Assembly (NCBI GenBank): GCA_036971615.1
Contig: JAYKKR010000007.1
Location: 868,001-932,000 of the forward strand
From: Amyloporia xantha
Taxonomy: Eukaryota; Basidiomycota; Agaricomycetes; Polyporales; Adustoporiaceae
Direction: 5' to 3'
DNA: 64,000 bases
The notes beneath the pieces are model-generated. The model did not search any database. It saw nothing but the letters and a program-made list of their open reading frames with translations, and had not been told where the DNA came from. Each line of letters begins with the position of its first letter. Position 1 is the first letter of the stretch. The position numbers and the translations under genes were made by a program. This document shows positions 44,543 to 53,840 of the stretch, piece after piece.

Positions 44543-45215
44543 ACGCGACCGCCGACTGTGACATCACGTGTCATCCAATTTCACCTCCAGGCGAAAGCAT
44601 CATCTGGCTACTTTCGATGATACTGTCGAAGTTTGTTCAAGAGGCCTGGAGGCCTGCAGGATTCATCGTGTTTACAGTGTTCAGATGCATGTTCCTCAAG
44701 CGTGGAACAGGGGCCTAGGATTTACTGGTTCAAGCCAGGCATGAGCTCACAAACGTCGACTTCGGCACACATGTGAGTGCCATTGTCCTTGGTTCACGAG
44801 TTGTCCTAAACTTGTCTGATAATGAGATATACCATGCCGCCCGGGCCCCGCAGTTACACAAAGCCCTCAAGCCTAGAGTACATGAGGAAGGTTGCATATT
44901 CTTAGATGTCCTATTGTCCGCCATATCCTCCAGCAGATACCTTGACTCCACAGTGAATTTGATAGTAAACAGTTCACCCCTCAAAGACGAGCCTTCACCA
45001 TTTACCCAGGGTCTTCGTCACCTTTTCCATTATGGAGTTGAGCGACTCGACGCTCAAGATTCCCTCCGGTTTGGATCGCCAAGACGCGGACAATAAATAC
45101 AGCTCCAAGGAGAATACGCCATGTCACGATGTAGGTCCTACTCTGTCAAACAGGTCACTGCTAGGCCCATGCGTGCAGCAAGAGCGAGGGGGACGCAGAC
45201 GGGGACGTCACGCCA
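44543..45215. other. No supported gene
   Basis: A plus-strand frame at 44773-45096 and an overlapping minus-strand frame at 44730-44984 are both open, but neither shows a known domain or convincing codon bias. The sequence just before the decayed F-box copy does not encode an F-box. Confidence 0.5.
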
Positions 45216-46370
45216 TTGGGCATTGTCCGTAGAGCGATGGCGGGCACGACGCAGCTGCTCGATACGCTCAAGCTTGTTCTGGAGCACTTTTGGCACTGGC
45301 GCTCCTTCGACCTGACCCTGCCAGGACATGTGCTCATGCACTTCGCTCTGCGTACTCTAAACTGTTTGCCCCGAGCGCCCGTGCTGGAGGAGCTGCGTCT
45401 TACAAACCTGCGGTGGAAGAAAGACTCTCATTTCGTCCTGCGTTCCAAGTTGAATAACGACCATTTAATACCCTTCCGGGGCGTTGCTCCGAAGTTGACG
45501 CGTGTTGCGCTTCAGGGTGCTCGTCTCTGTTGGGCGAACACGCAGTTCCTGTACGGGCTGACTGAGTTGCAGCTTACGCACCACGAGTGCGCTATGCGCC
45601 CTAGCTTTCAGGAGCTTGCACGTATCTTAAGAGAGTCACCGGGACTCATGACCCTGACACTCCGCCATTCAGGGTCTGACGGTGATCCCGGTGAATGGCC
45701 GCCTGTCACCGCGAGCGACGCTACATCATCAGCATCCGGGGTGTTGGCCTCGAGTTCACTCAAGGATCTTATCCTCCACTTCATGCGGGTCGAGGATGCT
45801 GGGGCACTCATCGAAAGGCTGGTCCTTCCTGATCTTGTCATGCTCGACATAAGGGTCAACCGCGGGGATTGCATTCACGTGCTCCACGCACTCTCCAAGC
45901 CTGCTCCTACCATGGATAAGCCATTGTTAGCAGGACTAAGGCATCTGGAAATTCGCAGTCTGTCGTGCCGGGATGAAGACCTCCTCATGGATGTATGCCG
46001 AGTGATGGGCCAATTGATATAACTGAACTTTGACGTGCGGCGTTGTGGCAGCAGCGAGTTGTGGTGCAAGATACTCACCGCGCATACGGTCATGACGGAC
46101 GGTCAGCATCGTCCGCACACCTTACCCCGCCTGTCGGTGCTCGTTACGGCAGGCATCAGCGGATCACATATACGTACGATCGTGGAGAAACGCAAGGTGC
46201 TGAGTGCGCCACTCTTGCGAGTGGCGATCACTACAGGAGATGAGCTGGATAAAGCTGACTGCGACTGGCTGGAGAGGAACATAGTGGATTTCACACGTGT
46301 TGCGGAATGGGACAAGGAGGGCGACAGCCCAGATGATATAGACGAAGATGATGATGATGTCAACGAATAA
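45216..46370 (+). pseudogene. Decayed F-box/leucine-rich protein copy lacking the F-box
   Basis: The frame aligns throughout with the C-terminal two thirds of the two intact F-box genes downstream: FDLTLPGHVLMHFALRTLN, APKLTRVALQGARLCWANTQ, RPSFQELARILRESPGLMTL, ALIERLVLPDLVMLDI, DKPLLAGLRHLEI. The N-terminal F-box and the following 100 or so residues are missing, and a TAA at 46020-46022 interrupts the frame, which then continues to an acidic tail (DIDEDDDDVNE). It is a relic of a local tandem duplication, truncated on its transposon-facing side. Confidence 0.85.
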
Positions 46371-47049
46371 GAAGATACGGGACGAAATGCACAAGTAGGC
46401 AATCTGTTTCTGCTACACTGTAGGAATATTGGGGAGTCAATTGTTCCTTACACAGTAATTATTGATGAGGGGGTGATAATATTTGCTACATACTTCGACT
46501 CGGTCTTCTGTGAGAAACATCTTGATGTATTGACAGCTTTGAATCCATCTTGTGTCGCGTCCGGACGTTTTGGCGTGTTCGCCTGCAGTTAGCGAGGATC
46601 AAGCAACGTTGGTTGCATCGAGAACGCGACCCTCGATTGTGATCGACTCGATCGCGACTCACGTGGCAAAGTAAGGCGGATCGATTTGAACTTTTCGTAG
46701 GATTTTCTAGTCTCCTGCAGGTGAGCAGAGTAGATACTTCCTTCGACCATCGCAAGCTCAGGATATCTGTATCTGGCGGATTTTCAGCCTTCCATCTGCA
46801 CCTGCCACACTAAATTTTCGGATTATCTCGCAATCTCATCGGTAGCTGCACCCTGTCATATCATAGCAGACAACTTCGCTGTAAGTTGTTTTGTACAATG
46901 ATGTATCGTGATTATTTCTAACGATTACTGGCAGGAGAAGGCCATTGAGCGAAGAGTAAAAGAAAGTGGGCTCGAGTCCCTTCTGACTAGCGTGAAGGAC
47001 CGTGCAGAGAAGCTCTAGCGAACAACCCTCCTCAAGACCAATTGAGATT
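46371..47049. other. Intergenic, no gene seen
   Basis: Separates the decayed copy from the first intact F-box gene. No repeats or RNA genes were recognised. It should hold the promoter of the gene at 47050. Confidence 0.5.
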
Positions 47050-48699
47050 ATGGGCAGCCGGGATTCTCAGCCACTAGCCCGAATTCCTCAGGCCAGTAAT
47101 TTGTCCGACAACCCTTTTCTTCCACCACAAGATGGTCAATGCCTCATAAGCCAACTTCCTCCAGAGCTCCTTGCCCACATATTCCTCCTCGGAACGGTCG
47201 AATACGCCAACTGCGATTCTGAGGACGAGGAAGAAGAAGAGGAGGAGGAGGAAGTGAGCGACTCCGATTCTGAGGACGAAGAAGATGGGAACGACGGAGA
47301 GGATGAAGAACCGGCCTTCGAGGTGCTCGTATCCCATGTTTGCCATCTGTGGCGTGAAATTGCCTTGGACACACCATCCTTGTGGACAAGAATCGATTTC
47401 TCACAAGCCAGCCCGCTCGAGAGGTCCCGCATATATCTAGAACGATCAAAGGGTGTCCCGGTGAACATCTCTGTTGATGTCACTCGCGATGAGGGCGACG
47501 AGGAGGTTGAGGATGTTCCTGCGGCATCTGATGAACTTGAAGACATACTGAAACTCATCCTGCCCCATGCATATCACTGGCGCATGCTCGATCTCTCCGT
47601 TTCGAATTACGAACTCATGCACTCTGCCCTGGTTGGAATGGGAAATTGCCCTGCCGCCCCGATGCTCGAGGTGCTTGAGTTATACCACTACGAAGAGGCG
47701 GAGGAGGCCGAAGAGTTCACGCCACCAAAATTCAAAAACCAAGACTTCGTGTTGTTCCACGGAAACGCGCCGAACCTCGAGTTCGTCGCGCTCTGGGGTG
47801 TGCATCTGAACTGGTCTGAGTCGCGCTTCCTCAGCGGGTTGCTCGACCTGGAACTCGCGTACCACGCGCCGGACGTGCGTCCGACGTTTAAAGAGTTCGC
47901 ACGTATCATGCACGACTCGCCGGGGCTCGCCACACTATCGCTGTGCCAGACGGGCCCAGTTGGGGGACCAGTGGAGTGGCTTGCGAGCATCACCGACCAG
48001 AACCCGGACGATATCAGAGAGGATGTCCTCACCAGCACCCCGTCATCCATCGCCACCCTCTCCATCCCGTCTCTGAAAGGCCTCGTGCTCGCGTTCCTCG
48101 AGCCCGAATACGCCACGGCGCTCATCGAACGGCTCGCGCTCCCCAACCTCGTTTCGCTCGCCATTGATTTCGAGGACGCCGATTGCAGCGCGTTCCTCCA
48201 GACGCTCATGCGGCCTTCGAATATCACAGGCAAGTCGGTCCTGGCGGGCCTCGAGGCGCTCAAGCTCTCGGGGCTGCCTTGCGACGACAGGCGCATCATC
48301 GCGGACGCGTACATCGTCATGGTCAACCTTCGCTCGCTCAACCTCAACTTTGGGTACATATCCGAGAGCTGGCAGTTGCTGCTTGCCGGGAAGACGTTCG
48401 CCGAAGGTGGCAGCCATCAGCAGCAGCAACATGTGGCACTCCTGCCCAGGCTGGAGTCGCTGACGACTGCAGGACTCGACGGTCCCCAGGTGCGCGAGGT
48501 GGTGGAGACACGCAAGGAAATGGGCCTGCCACTGAAGTGCCTGTACATCGACGAGGAGGACGACGTCGAAGAGGACGACGAGCGGTGGTTTGAGGAGAAT
48601 GTCACAGACTTTCAACGGTTCGAGGGGTCGGATGAAGAGGAGATCGAGTTAGCTATTGGCGAGGACGGGGAGGACCTCGCATGGGAGGATATCATTTAA
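47050..48699 (+). CDS. F-box/leucine-rich-repeat-like protein with an acidic insert
   Basis: Single exon, 549 aa from the ATG at 47050 (the frame is open 16 codons further up, but without an ATG). The F-box begins near residue 35 (LPPELLAHIFLLG) and its second half is at 90-112 (FEVLVSHVCHLWREIALDTP). Between them is a strongly acidic insert (residues about 57-88, mostly Glu, Asp and Ser). Leucine-rich repeat-like helices and strands fill residues 180-500. The C-terminus is again acidic. F-box proteins bind Skp1 in SCF ubiquitin ligases and choose substrates; the substrate is unknown. Agaricomycetes carry very large F-box families of this type. About 45% similarity by eye to the gene at 50345. 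Confidence 0.88.
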   Translation: MGSRDSQPLARIPQASNLSDNPFLPPQDGQCLISQLPPELLAHIFLLGTVEYANCDSEDEEEEEEEEEVSDSDSEDEEDGNDGEDEEPAFEVLVSHVCHLWREIALDTPSLWTRIDFSQASPLERSRIYLERSKGVPVNISVDVTRDEGDEEVEDVPAASDELEDILKLILPHAYHWRMLDLSVSNYELMHSALVGMGNCPAAPMLEVLELYHYEEAEEAEEFTPPKFKNQDFVLFHGNAPNLEFVALWGVHLNWSESRFLSGLLDLELAYHAPDVRPTFKEFARIMHDSPGLATLSLCQTGPVGGPVEWLASITDQNPDDIREDVLTSTPSSIATLSIPSLKGLVLAFLEPEYATALIERLALPNLVSLAIDFEDADCSAFLQTLMRPSNITGKSVLAGLEALKLSGLPCDDRRIIADAYIVMVNLRSLNLNFGYISESWQLLLAGKTFAEGGSHQQQQHVALLPRLESLTTAGLDGPQVREVVETRKEMGLPLKCLYIDEEDDVEEDDERWFEENVTDFQRFEGSDEEEIELAIGEDGEDLAWEDII

Positions 48700-49588
48700 T
48701 GAGTTTGTGAGGGTACATTCTATGGCTGACGCCGCTTTGATTTAGAGCTGGTTCGTAGCAGCGTTATACTTCCGATTTGGATTATTAAAAGCTTGCGTAG
48801 TAAGCACGACGCTATGGGTATATGTAATGTTGTTTTGACCGTCCAGAGCTGAATACTGTAGTTCATGAATGGGCATAGTGTGGAGAATGGAGAACTTGAC
48901 GATTATATCCATTAGTTCAGGTTTTTTACCGCGGCAGTATCGTGGGCTGGACTACTCCAGCTGGTTATCAGCTTTCTGGCTCAAGTTGACATGGTCGATA
49001 ATATATTTGCGTTTCTCATCTCTCGATTATCCGGTAATGCGCTGTCAGCGAATGCAAGTTATGACTGATGGCAGCGTACGAGATATATGCGCCATTTCGC
49101 ACAAGGTTTGCTTATGTTTCTACAGGCCTTCGATTGTTGGACGGTCAGGCTCATGGCCTGAGGGCCCTTCCGCACCAAGACATTTTCCCATAACAGTGGA
49201 ACTGCCAAATCCCCTAGTCAAGATTATTCTCCGAGTCATCTCGGTGTTAATGCCTTTGCCAAGCTCCACTACCCCATTGAGAAAGGCTTTCGCTTAAGGA
49301 TTCACAACTTGACGAATATCGTAGTTGTTAGGATGGTGCTTCTGCACAATCTATATTGGTGGGGGTAGAACGCCAGAACTTAACAAATGGGAAGCCAAAC
49401 TTCGAGTTTGCTGCGCGGGGACTCGGAGGATCAGAATATTTTCTGTCCCTTTATTTATCCTCTGAAAATAATAAATACTGGTTTCAATAGTACGAGCCGT
49501 TGCTAATGGCTGATACATGAGGATGTGGCTTGATGTCCCGCAGTTTCCAATACCCAGACGTTCTGGTTCCGGCTCGGTAGTCCAAAGA

Positions 49589-50084
49589 GGACCCCGGCGA
49601 ATCCCCCAAGAGCCTCGATCCCAAATCGTCCTTCGTTCGGACCTCGCCCGACGCCCAATTCGGACTTTGGGCACATAACCTCGCGGCAAAATGCATAATT
49701 TCGGCCCCAAATGGGATCGAACCTCTTAAAATCGCTAAAGCCTCGCAAAAAAGGCCTATCTGCTCATCGGGCGGTGCTGGAATTGTTCGGCGCCGTCTGC
49801 ACGCCATCTGGATCACGGAAGCGCATTTGGCAGGGGACCGAAGAGGCGTCTGAGGCGATGCCCGTCGGCTCGACCGGCCTGTCCATTTCCGCGCCAGGAC
49901 TGGCCGGATTTCGGCCCTGATAGGATCGGACATGCGGGCTGAGGGGTACATTTCGGACCATTATGGCACCGAACATTTCGACCTACGCCCCCCAAATTCG
50001 GCCTTTTGGATCGAACATTTTCGAAATTTTGGCCAGTTTTCGGACCAAATGGGATCGAGGCTCTTGGGGGATTCGCCGGGGTCC
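49589..50084. repeat. Fold-back element: 35-bp perfect inverted arms
   Basis: The arm 49589-49623 (GGACCCCGGCGAATCCCCCA...) is the exact reverse complement of 50050-50084. The sequence between them has recurring TTTCGG...ATGGGATCG words in both orientations. A flanking TSD was not found, so the outer limits are uncertain. It could be a MITE or a terminal piece of a larger element. Confidence 0.7.
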
Positions 50085-50166
50085 TGTCCAAAGTCGCGTT
50101 GTTCTCAACAAGACTACCAAAAATGGGAATACACTCGATCATCAGCGCCGGCGGCTCTGTCCTAGA

Positions 50167-50240
50167 ACTCACTCACACTCACACTCTCCCTCACACTCAC
50201 ACTCTCCCTCACACTCACACTCTCCCTCACACTCTCTACC
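50167..50240. repeat. CT-rich minisatellite (about 20-bp unit)
   Basis: CTCACACTCACACTCTCC-type units repeat about three and a half times, 100 bp before the next F-box gene, probably in its promoter or 5' leader. Confidence 0.85.
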
Positions 50241-50344
50241 GAGCATTGTATTGTCCACCGTCTCTTCGGTATGATAGTCAACCCCTGTAGCAGTGGTATA
50301 CAATACTCACCAAAAGATAGATCATCCTAGAGAAGACACCAAAG

Positions 50345-51925
50345 ATGAAGCGACAGAAGACCACTATTGAACCACAGTCTGCGGTCGAAGTGCGGACGCT
50401 TGGCGACATAGCAGGGGATCCTTTGGCAGGCCGCTGTTTTCTGGACAGACTACCCACCGAAATCCTGGCGTATATTTTCCTCATGGGAATATCTAATTTT
50501 TGCACAGTCCACGGACATGGTTACAGCTGTGACCGCGGATATGACGAGACAGGACCGCCATTTGAAGTCCTTGTGTCCCAAGTCTGCCATCGCTGGCGCG
50601 AGGTTGCTATCGATACCCCGGTCCTATGGACGCAGCTTGGCGTGTTGACGTTTCCACCATACACGAAACCGAAAGTGTATCTGGAACGATCCAAGCAGGC
50701 TCCAGTGGACATAATCATTAATCTCTGTGAACAACACTCCGACTCCTGCCAGTCCTGTCATGCCCTCGACGTAGCTAGTACGCTGTCGGAAGTATGGGCG
50801 CTCGTTGCGCCACACGTCTCACGTTGGCGAACATTCGAGTTCAACTCCCCAGACAGCGTGGTCATGCATACTGCCATGCTTAACCTCCGTCACATCCCTC
50901 GCGCTCCCGTACTCGAAGTTCTCACTCTTACGAACGAGCAGCGAGCCCACAACGCAGACCCCACCTTACGTCCATATCACAAGCAGAACATAGTTCTCTT
51001 CGGGGGCGACGCGCCCAGATTGAAGCGCGTCACTTTGACGGGTGTAAATCTCGATTGGTCACGGTCGTCATTTTTGGCTGGCCTGCACGATTTCGCGCTC
51101 TATGGGCAGGAGGCCGATGTGCGCCCTAGTTTCCAGGATATAGCCCGTATCATGCAGGACTCGCCCGAGCTGCGGACTATCTCTTTTGGCAATTCGGGCC
51201 CAGCTGGCGATCCTTCGGAATGGACGACCAGCACGACAGCCTCTGGCGAGCGATCAGGGGATTATAGCATAACCCGGACGCCTGCCTTGACGACATTGTC
51301 GTCATCGTCCGTTACAAGGCTCTACCTCACCTTTCACGATTCAGCATACGCGGCAGAGCTCGTCTCACGAATGGTTTTGCCGAATCTTACTTCGCTTCAC
51401 CTTGACGTCGCCCAGGGAGACTGCACGAGCCTCCTCGAGGCGTTCGCGCGTCCGGTGGTGCCCGGTGGCAAGCCTCTACTGGCGGGCCTTCGAAACCTCG
51501 GTCTGGGACGGTTGCCAGGTCGGTACGACTCAGCTCTCGTCGATCTGTGCGCAGTGATGACAGAGCTAACGTCGCTCGAGATCATGACGCTGCCTGTGTC
51601 GTGCAATTGGTACATCGTGCTCCTCTACTTCGATGTCCTACCGCGTCTCACGTTACTCAGCCTCGTCGGGCTCAGTGGACGGGCGATGCGCCAACTGGTG
51701 AACATACGCCAGGAGCGGGGCGCCCCGCTGTGGCATCTGCTTTTGAGTGGACCAGGCAAGCTGAAGCGAACGGACGAGAGATGGCTGAAATTCAATACGA
51801 ACACATTCAAGTATTTTGAGCTCGGGGACTGTTTCGATATCACTGGCATCGACTTTGCGTCCGAATCGGACTTAGCCTCGGATGACGGCGATGCTTGGGA
51901 GGATATTGGTAGCGATGAAGACTGA
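50345..51925 (+). CDS. F-box/leucine-rich-repeat-like protein
   Basis: Single exon, 526 aa, ATG at 50345. The F-box starts at residue 34 (LDRLPTEILAYIFLMGI), has a Cys/Gly/His-containing loop where the neighbouring paralog has its acidic insert, and ends near 95 (VCHRWREVAIDTPVLW). Leucine-rich repeat-like sequence follows (APVLEVLTL, APRLKRVTLTGVNLDWSRSS, RPSFQDIARIMQDSPELRTI, LVSRMVLPNLTSLHLD). The C-terminus is acidic (SEDLASDD-type). Its role is expected to be substrate choice in an SCF ubiquitin ligase. It is the third member of the tandem array, about 1.6 kb from the second. Confidence 0.9.
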   Translation: MKRQKTTIEPQSAVEVRTLGDIAGDPLAGRCFLDRLPTEILAYIFLMGISNFCTVHGHGYSCDRGYDETGPPFEVLVSQVCHRWREVAIDTPVLWTQLGVLTFPPYTKPKVYLERSKQAPVDIIINLCEQHSDSCQSCHALDVASTLSEVWALVAPHVSRWRTFEFNSPDSVVMHTAMLNLRHIPRAPVLEVLTLTNEQRAHNADPTLRPYHKQNIVLFGGDAPRLKRVTLTGVNLDWSRSSFLAGLHDFALYGQEADVRPSFQDIARIMQDSPELRTISFGNSGPAGDPSEWTTSTTASGERSGDYSITRTPALTTLSSSSVTRLYLTFHDSAYAAELVSRMVLPNLTSLHLDVAQGDCTSLLEAFARPVVPGGKPLLAGLRNLGLGRLPGRYDSALVDLCAVMTELTSLEIMTLPVSCNWYIVLLYFDVLPRLTLLSLVGLSGRAMRQLVNIRQERGAPLWHLLLSGPGKLKRTDERWLKFNTNTFKYFELGDCFDITGIDFASESDLASDDGDAWEDIGSDED

Positions 51926-52234
51926 TATAAGGTGAACGTGAAACCAAAACGTACACAGGGTGAGCTGATCTCCTATTCTGGGATATACCAGCCAACACTC
52001 GAGTTCATATCCAGGACAAGAACCTCATGGATTGTGGAGGATAGCCCTCGGCCTGTGTTGAAAAGAGGAGGTAATGTCCTTGCGGGAGAGTACATCATGA
52101 GACACAATATAGTAGATATACATAATATAACTACAGGGGCTCCGTGAAGTTTACAACAAATGTCCTAGGTGACGCTGACATGTAGGGTGTGAGAATGACA
52201 CGCGTAGCAATATGAGTACACCAATTGAAGGGGT

Positions 52235-53028
52235 TCACAGTTCTGGGCTACCAGCTCCCCTGTAGCGCACTTGAGCCACCCCGAGGACCACATCAGGCAC
52301 ACCCTCTTCTTCCTCATCCCAGTAGCCCACAGAGCGTCTTTCCTTCCCCTTCACCGAAGTAGAATGGCCAGCTGCGTCCACCAACCATGTCGGTCGATGA
52401 GGATTCGGCATCATCACCACAACAGCGACTTGCATCTGCGATGGATGCATTTGCTCTTCTTCCGAAGGTGTACCGGAGCTTGCAGGTGGAGACGGACTGG
52501 AAGGCAGCGGAGGGGTCGGGGCCGAAGAACCAAGTAGAGGGGAGGCAGTCGCACGCCTGCGTGCGAATGGACGTCGGAACATGTTCATAGGAGACCGAAG
52601 AGGAGAAAAGGATCCATCCAGCCGTACAGAGGCCGGTGGTTCATTCTTCTGGTCTGGCTTCGTAGTCAATAGCTTCGCTGCGACGGGCTGGCATATTACG
52701 AGTACAGGTTAATTCAAATTGATACCAGAATAAGCCCACTTCGGAGTGTATCAGTGCTTACCATGACGTTCCCCCAATCCTCACTAGTTGCAGGTGCCAG
52801 CATTGCATCCCATAAGGTGGGCTTCTCGAGCCTTGTGAGGGATCCCGGAACACCCGGAGTCGGCGTCAGGAGGACACCCGCGGCTATGGCCTCCTCTACT
52901 CTGCGTCGGAAGCGCCTCCGGATGATGAAGGACCGCAAGACGATAGCCGCAGAGACGAAGAGTAGGAGGAATAGGGTGGCAAGGAAGGTAAATCTAGTGG
53001 ACGAATCGGATGAAGATTGGGAGGTCAT
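52235..53028 (-). CDS. Small single-pass membrane protein, conserved in basidiomycetes
   Basis: Two exons, 53028-52762 and 52687-52235, join in phase after NVM (239 aa). One membrane helix at residues 12-33 (FTFLATLFLLLFVSAAIVLR) is followed at once by a basic patch (SFIIRRRFRRRVEEA), which predicts a cytosolic C-terminus. Next comes a conserved block (LEKPTLWDAML...EDWGNVMPVAAKLL), then Pro/Ser disorder. I recognise the plan of a short N-terminal helix plus RRRF...W motif as common in basidiomycete hypothetical proteins. No biochemical role is known to me. Confidence 0.75.
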
Positions 53029-53840
53029 GGGTGGTCAGCGGAGCGTTAGAGGGGAGCAGAGGAGGGGACATGGGAAGGGTGACAAAGCTGGGACATGATT
53101 GAAATTCCACAATGATGCACAAACTACGCACAAATACAGTGACGGCGACGGCTGTGAGCTGGAGTCCCCGGAGCTGGTCGATTGGCTGGCTGAACTAGAT
53201 GAGGACCCAGAGGCGGATGTTGTCGTAGTCGGCGTCGGCGACAGCGAGCTCGACATGGTCGACGGTCATGAGCGTTGCCTCGAGTGTGGACGATGAATCC
53301 GTTGCCTGTCGTCGCCGTCTGTGAACGTGATCAATAGGAGTTGCCATATAAAGCAAGTCTCCATGCGCCATATTCCGGAAAGTCCCCCGCCCGCCCGCTA
53401 CGTTACCACCGGTCACGTTAGGACAGTCTTCTTCATCACATCTCAACCGAAACCTATGTAGAATATCGACCTGAAGGGCACAAACGCTGCGCAGTAGTGT
53501 TCTACCGATGAACCGGAAATTAGACACAACGTCCACTTTCAACTTGCCCATTTTGTCCGTTTCCAGAAACCATGTGCAGGACACTTCATGTTAAGCTCGC
53601 CGCATCCTCATGTACGAAAGATAACGATGTTCAACTTCTTCTCCTTTCATTATTGTTGTATGGTACGAGTAATTACATGCGGTCGACGGCAATTTCATAA
53701 GGGTACGCAGGGCGAGAGCAAAAACGAAGAAGGCGGACGTCCGGCAGGCGCGGCGCGGCGCAAGCCTGGAAGTGTCAATGTGCGCACGAAGCACCAACCA
53801 GAGCAGACTAATCTTACGTACGAAGAACACAGCGGTGCCA
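53029..53840. other. Intergenic, no supported gene
   Basis: Contains promoter sequence for the minus-strand gene at 53028 and the 3' flank of the TCP11-family gene. Short frames on both strands lack domains. Confidence 0.5.

Larger units (their letters stand above)
48700..50344. other. Intergenic with a fold-back element; no supported gene
   Basis: Short frames at about 48869-49297 contain stops and no recognised domain. A fold-back repeat and a minisatellite (listed separately) occupy the second half. Confidence 0.5.

Noticed and set aside
48043..48615. Minus-strand frames opposite the F-box gene
   Set aside because: Shadows of the plus-strand F-box coding sequence.
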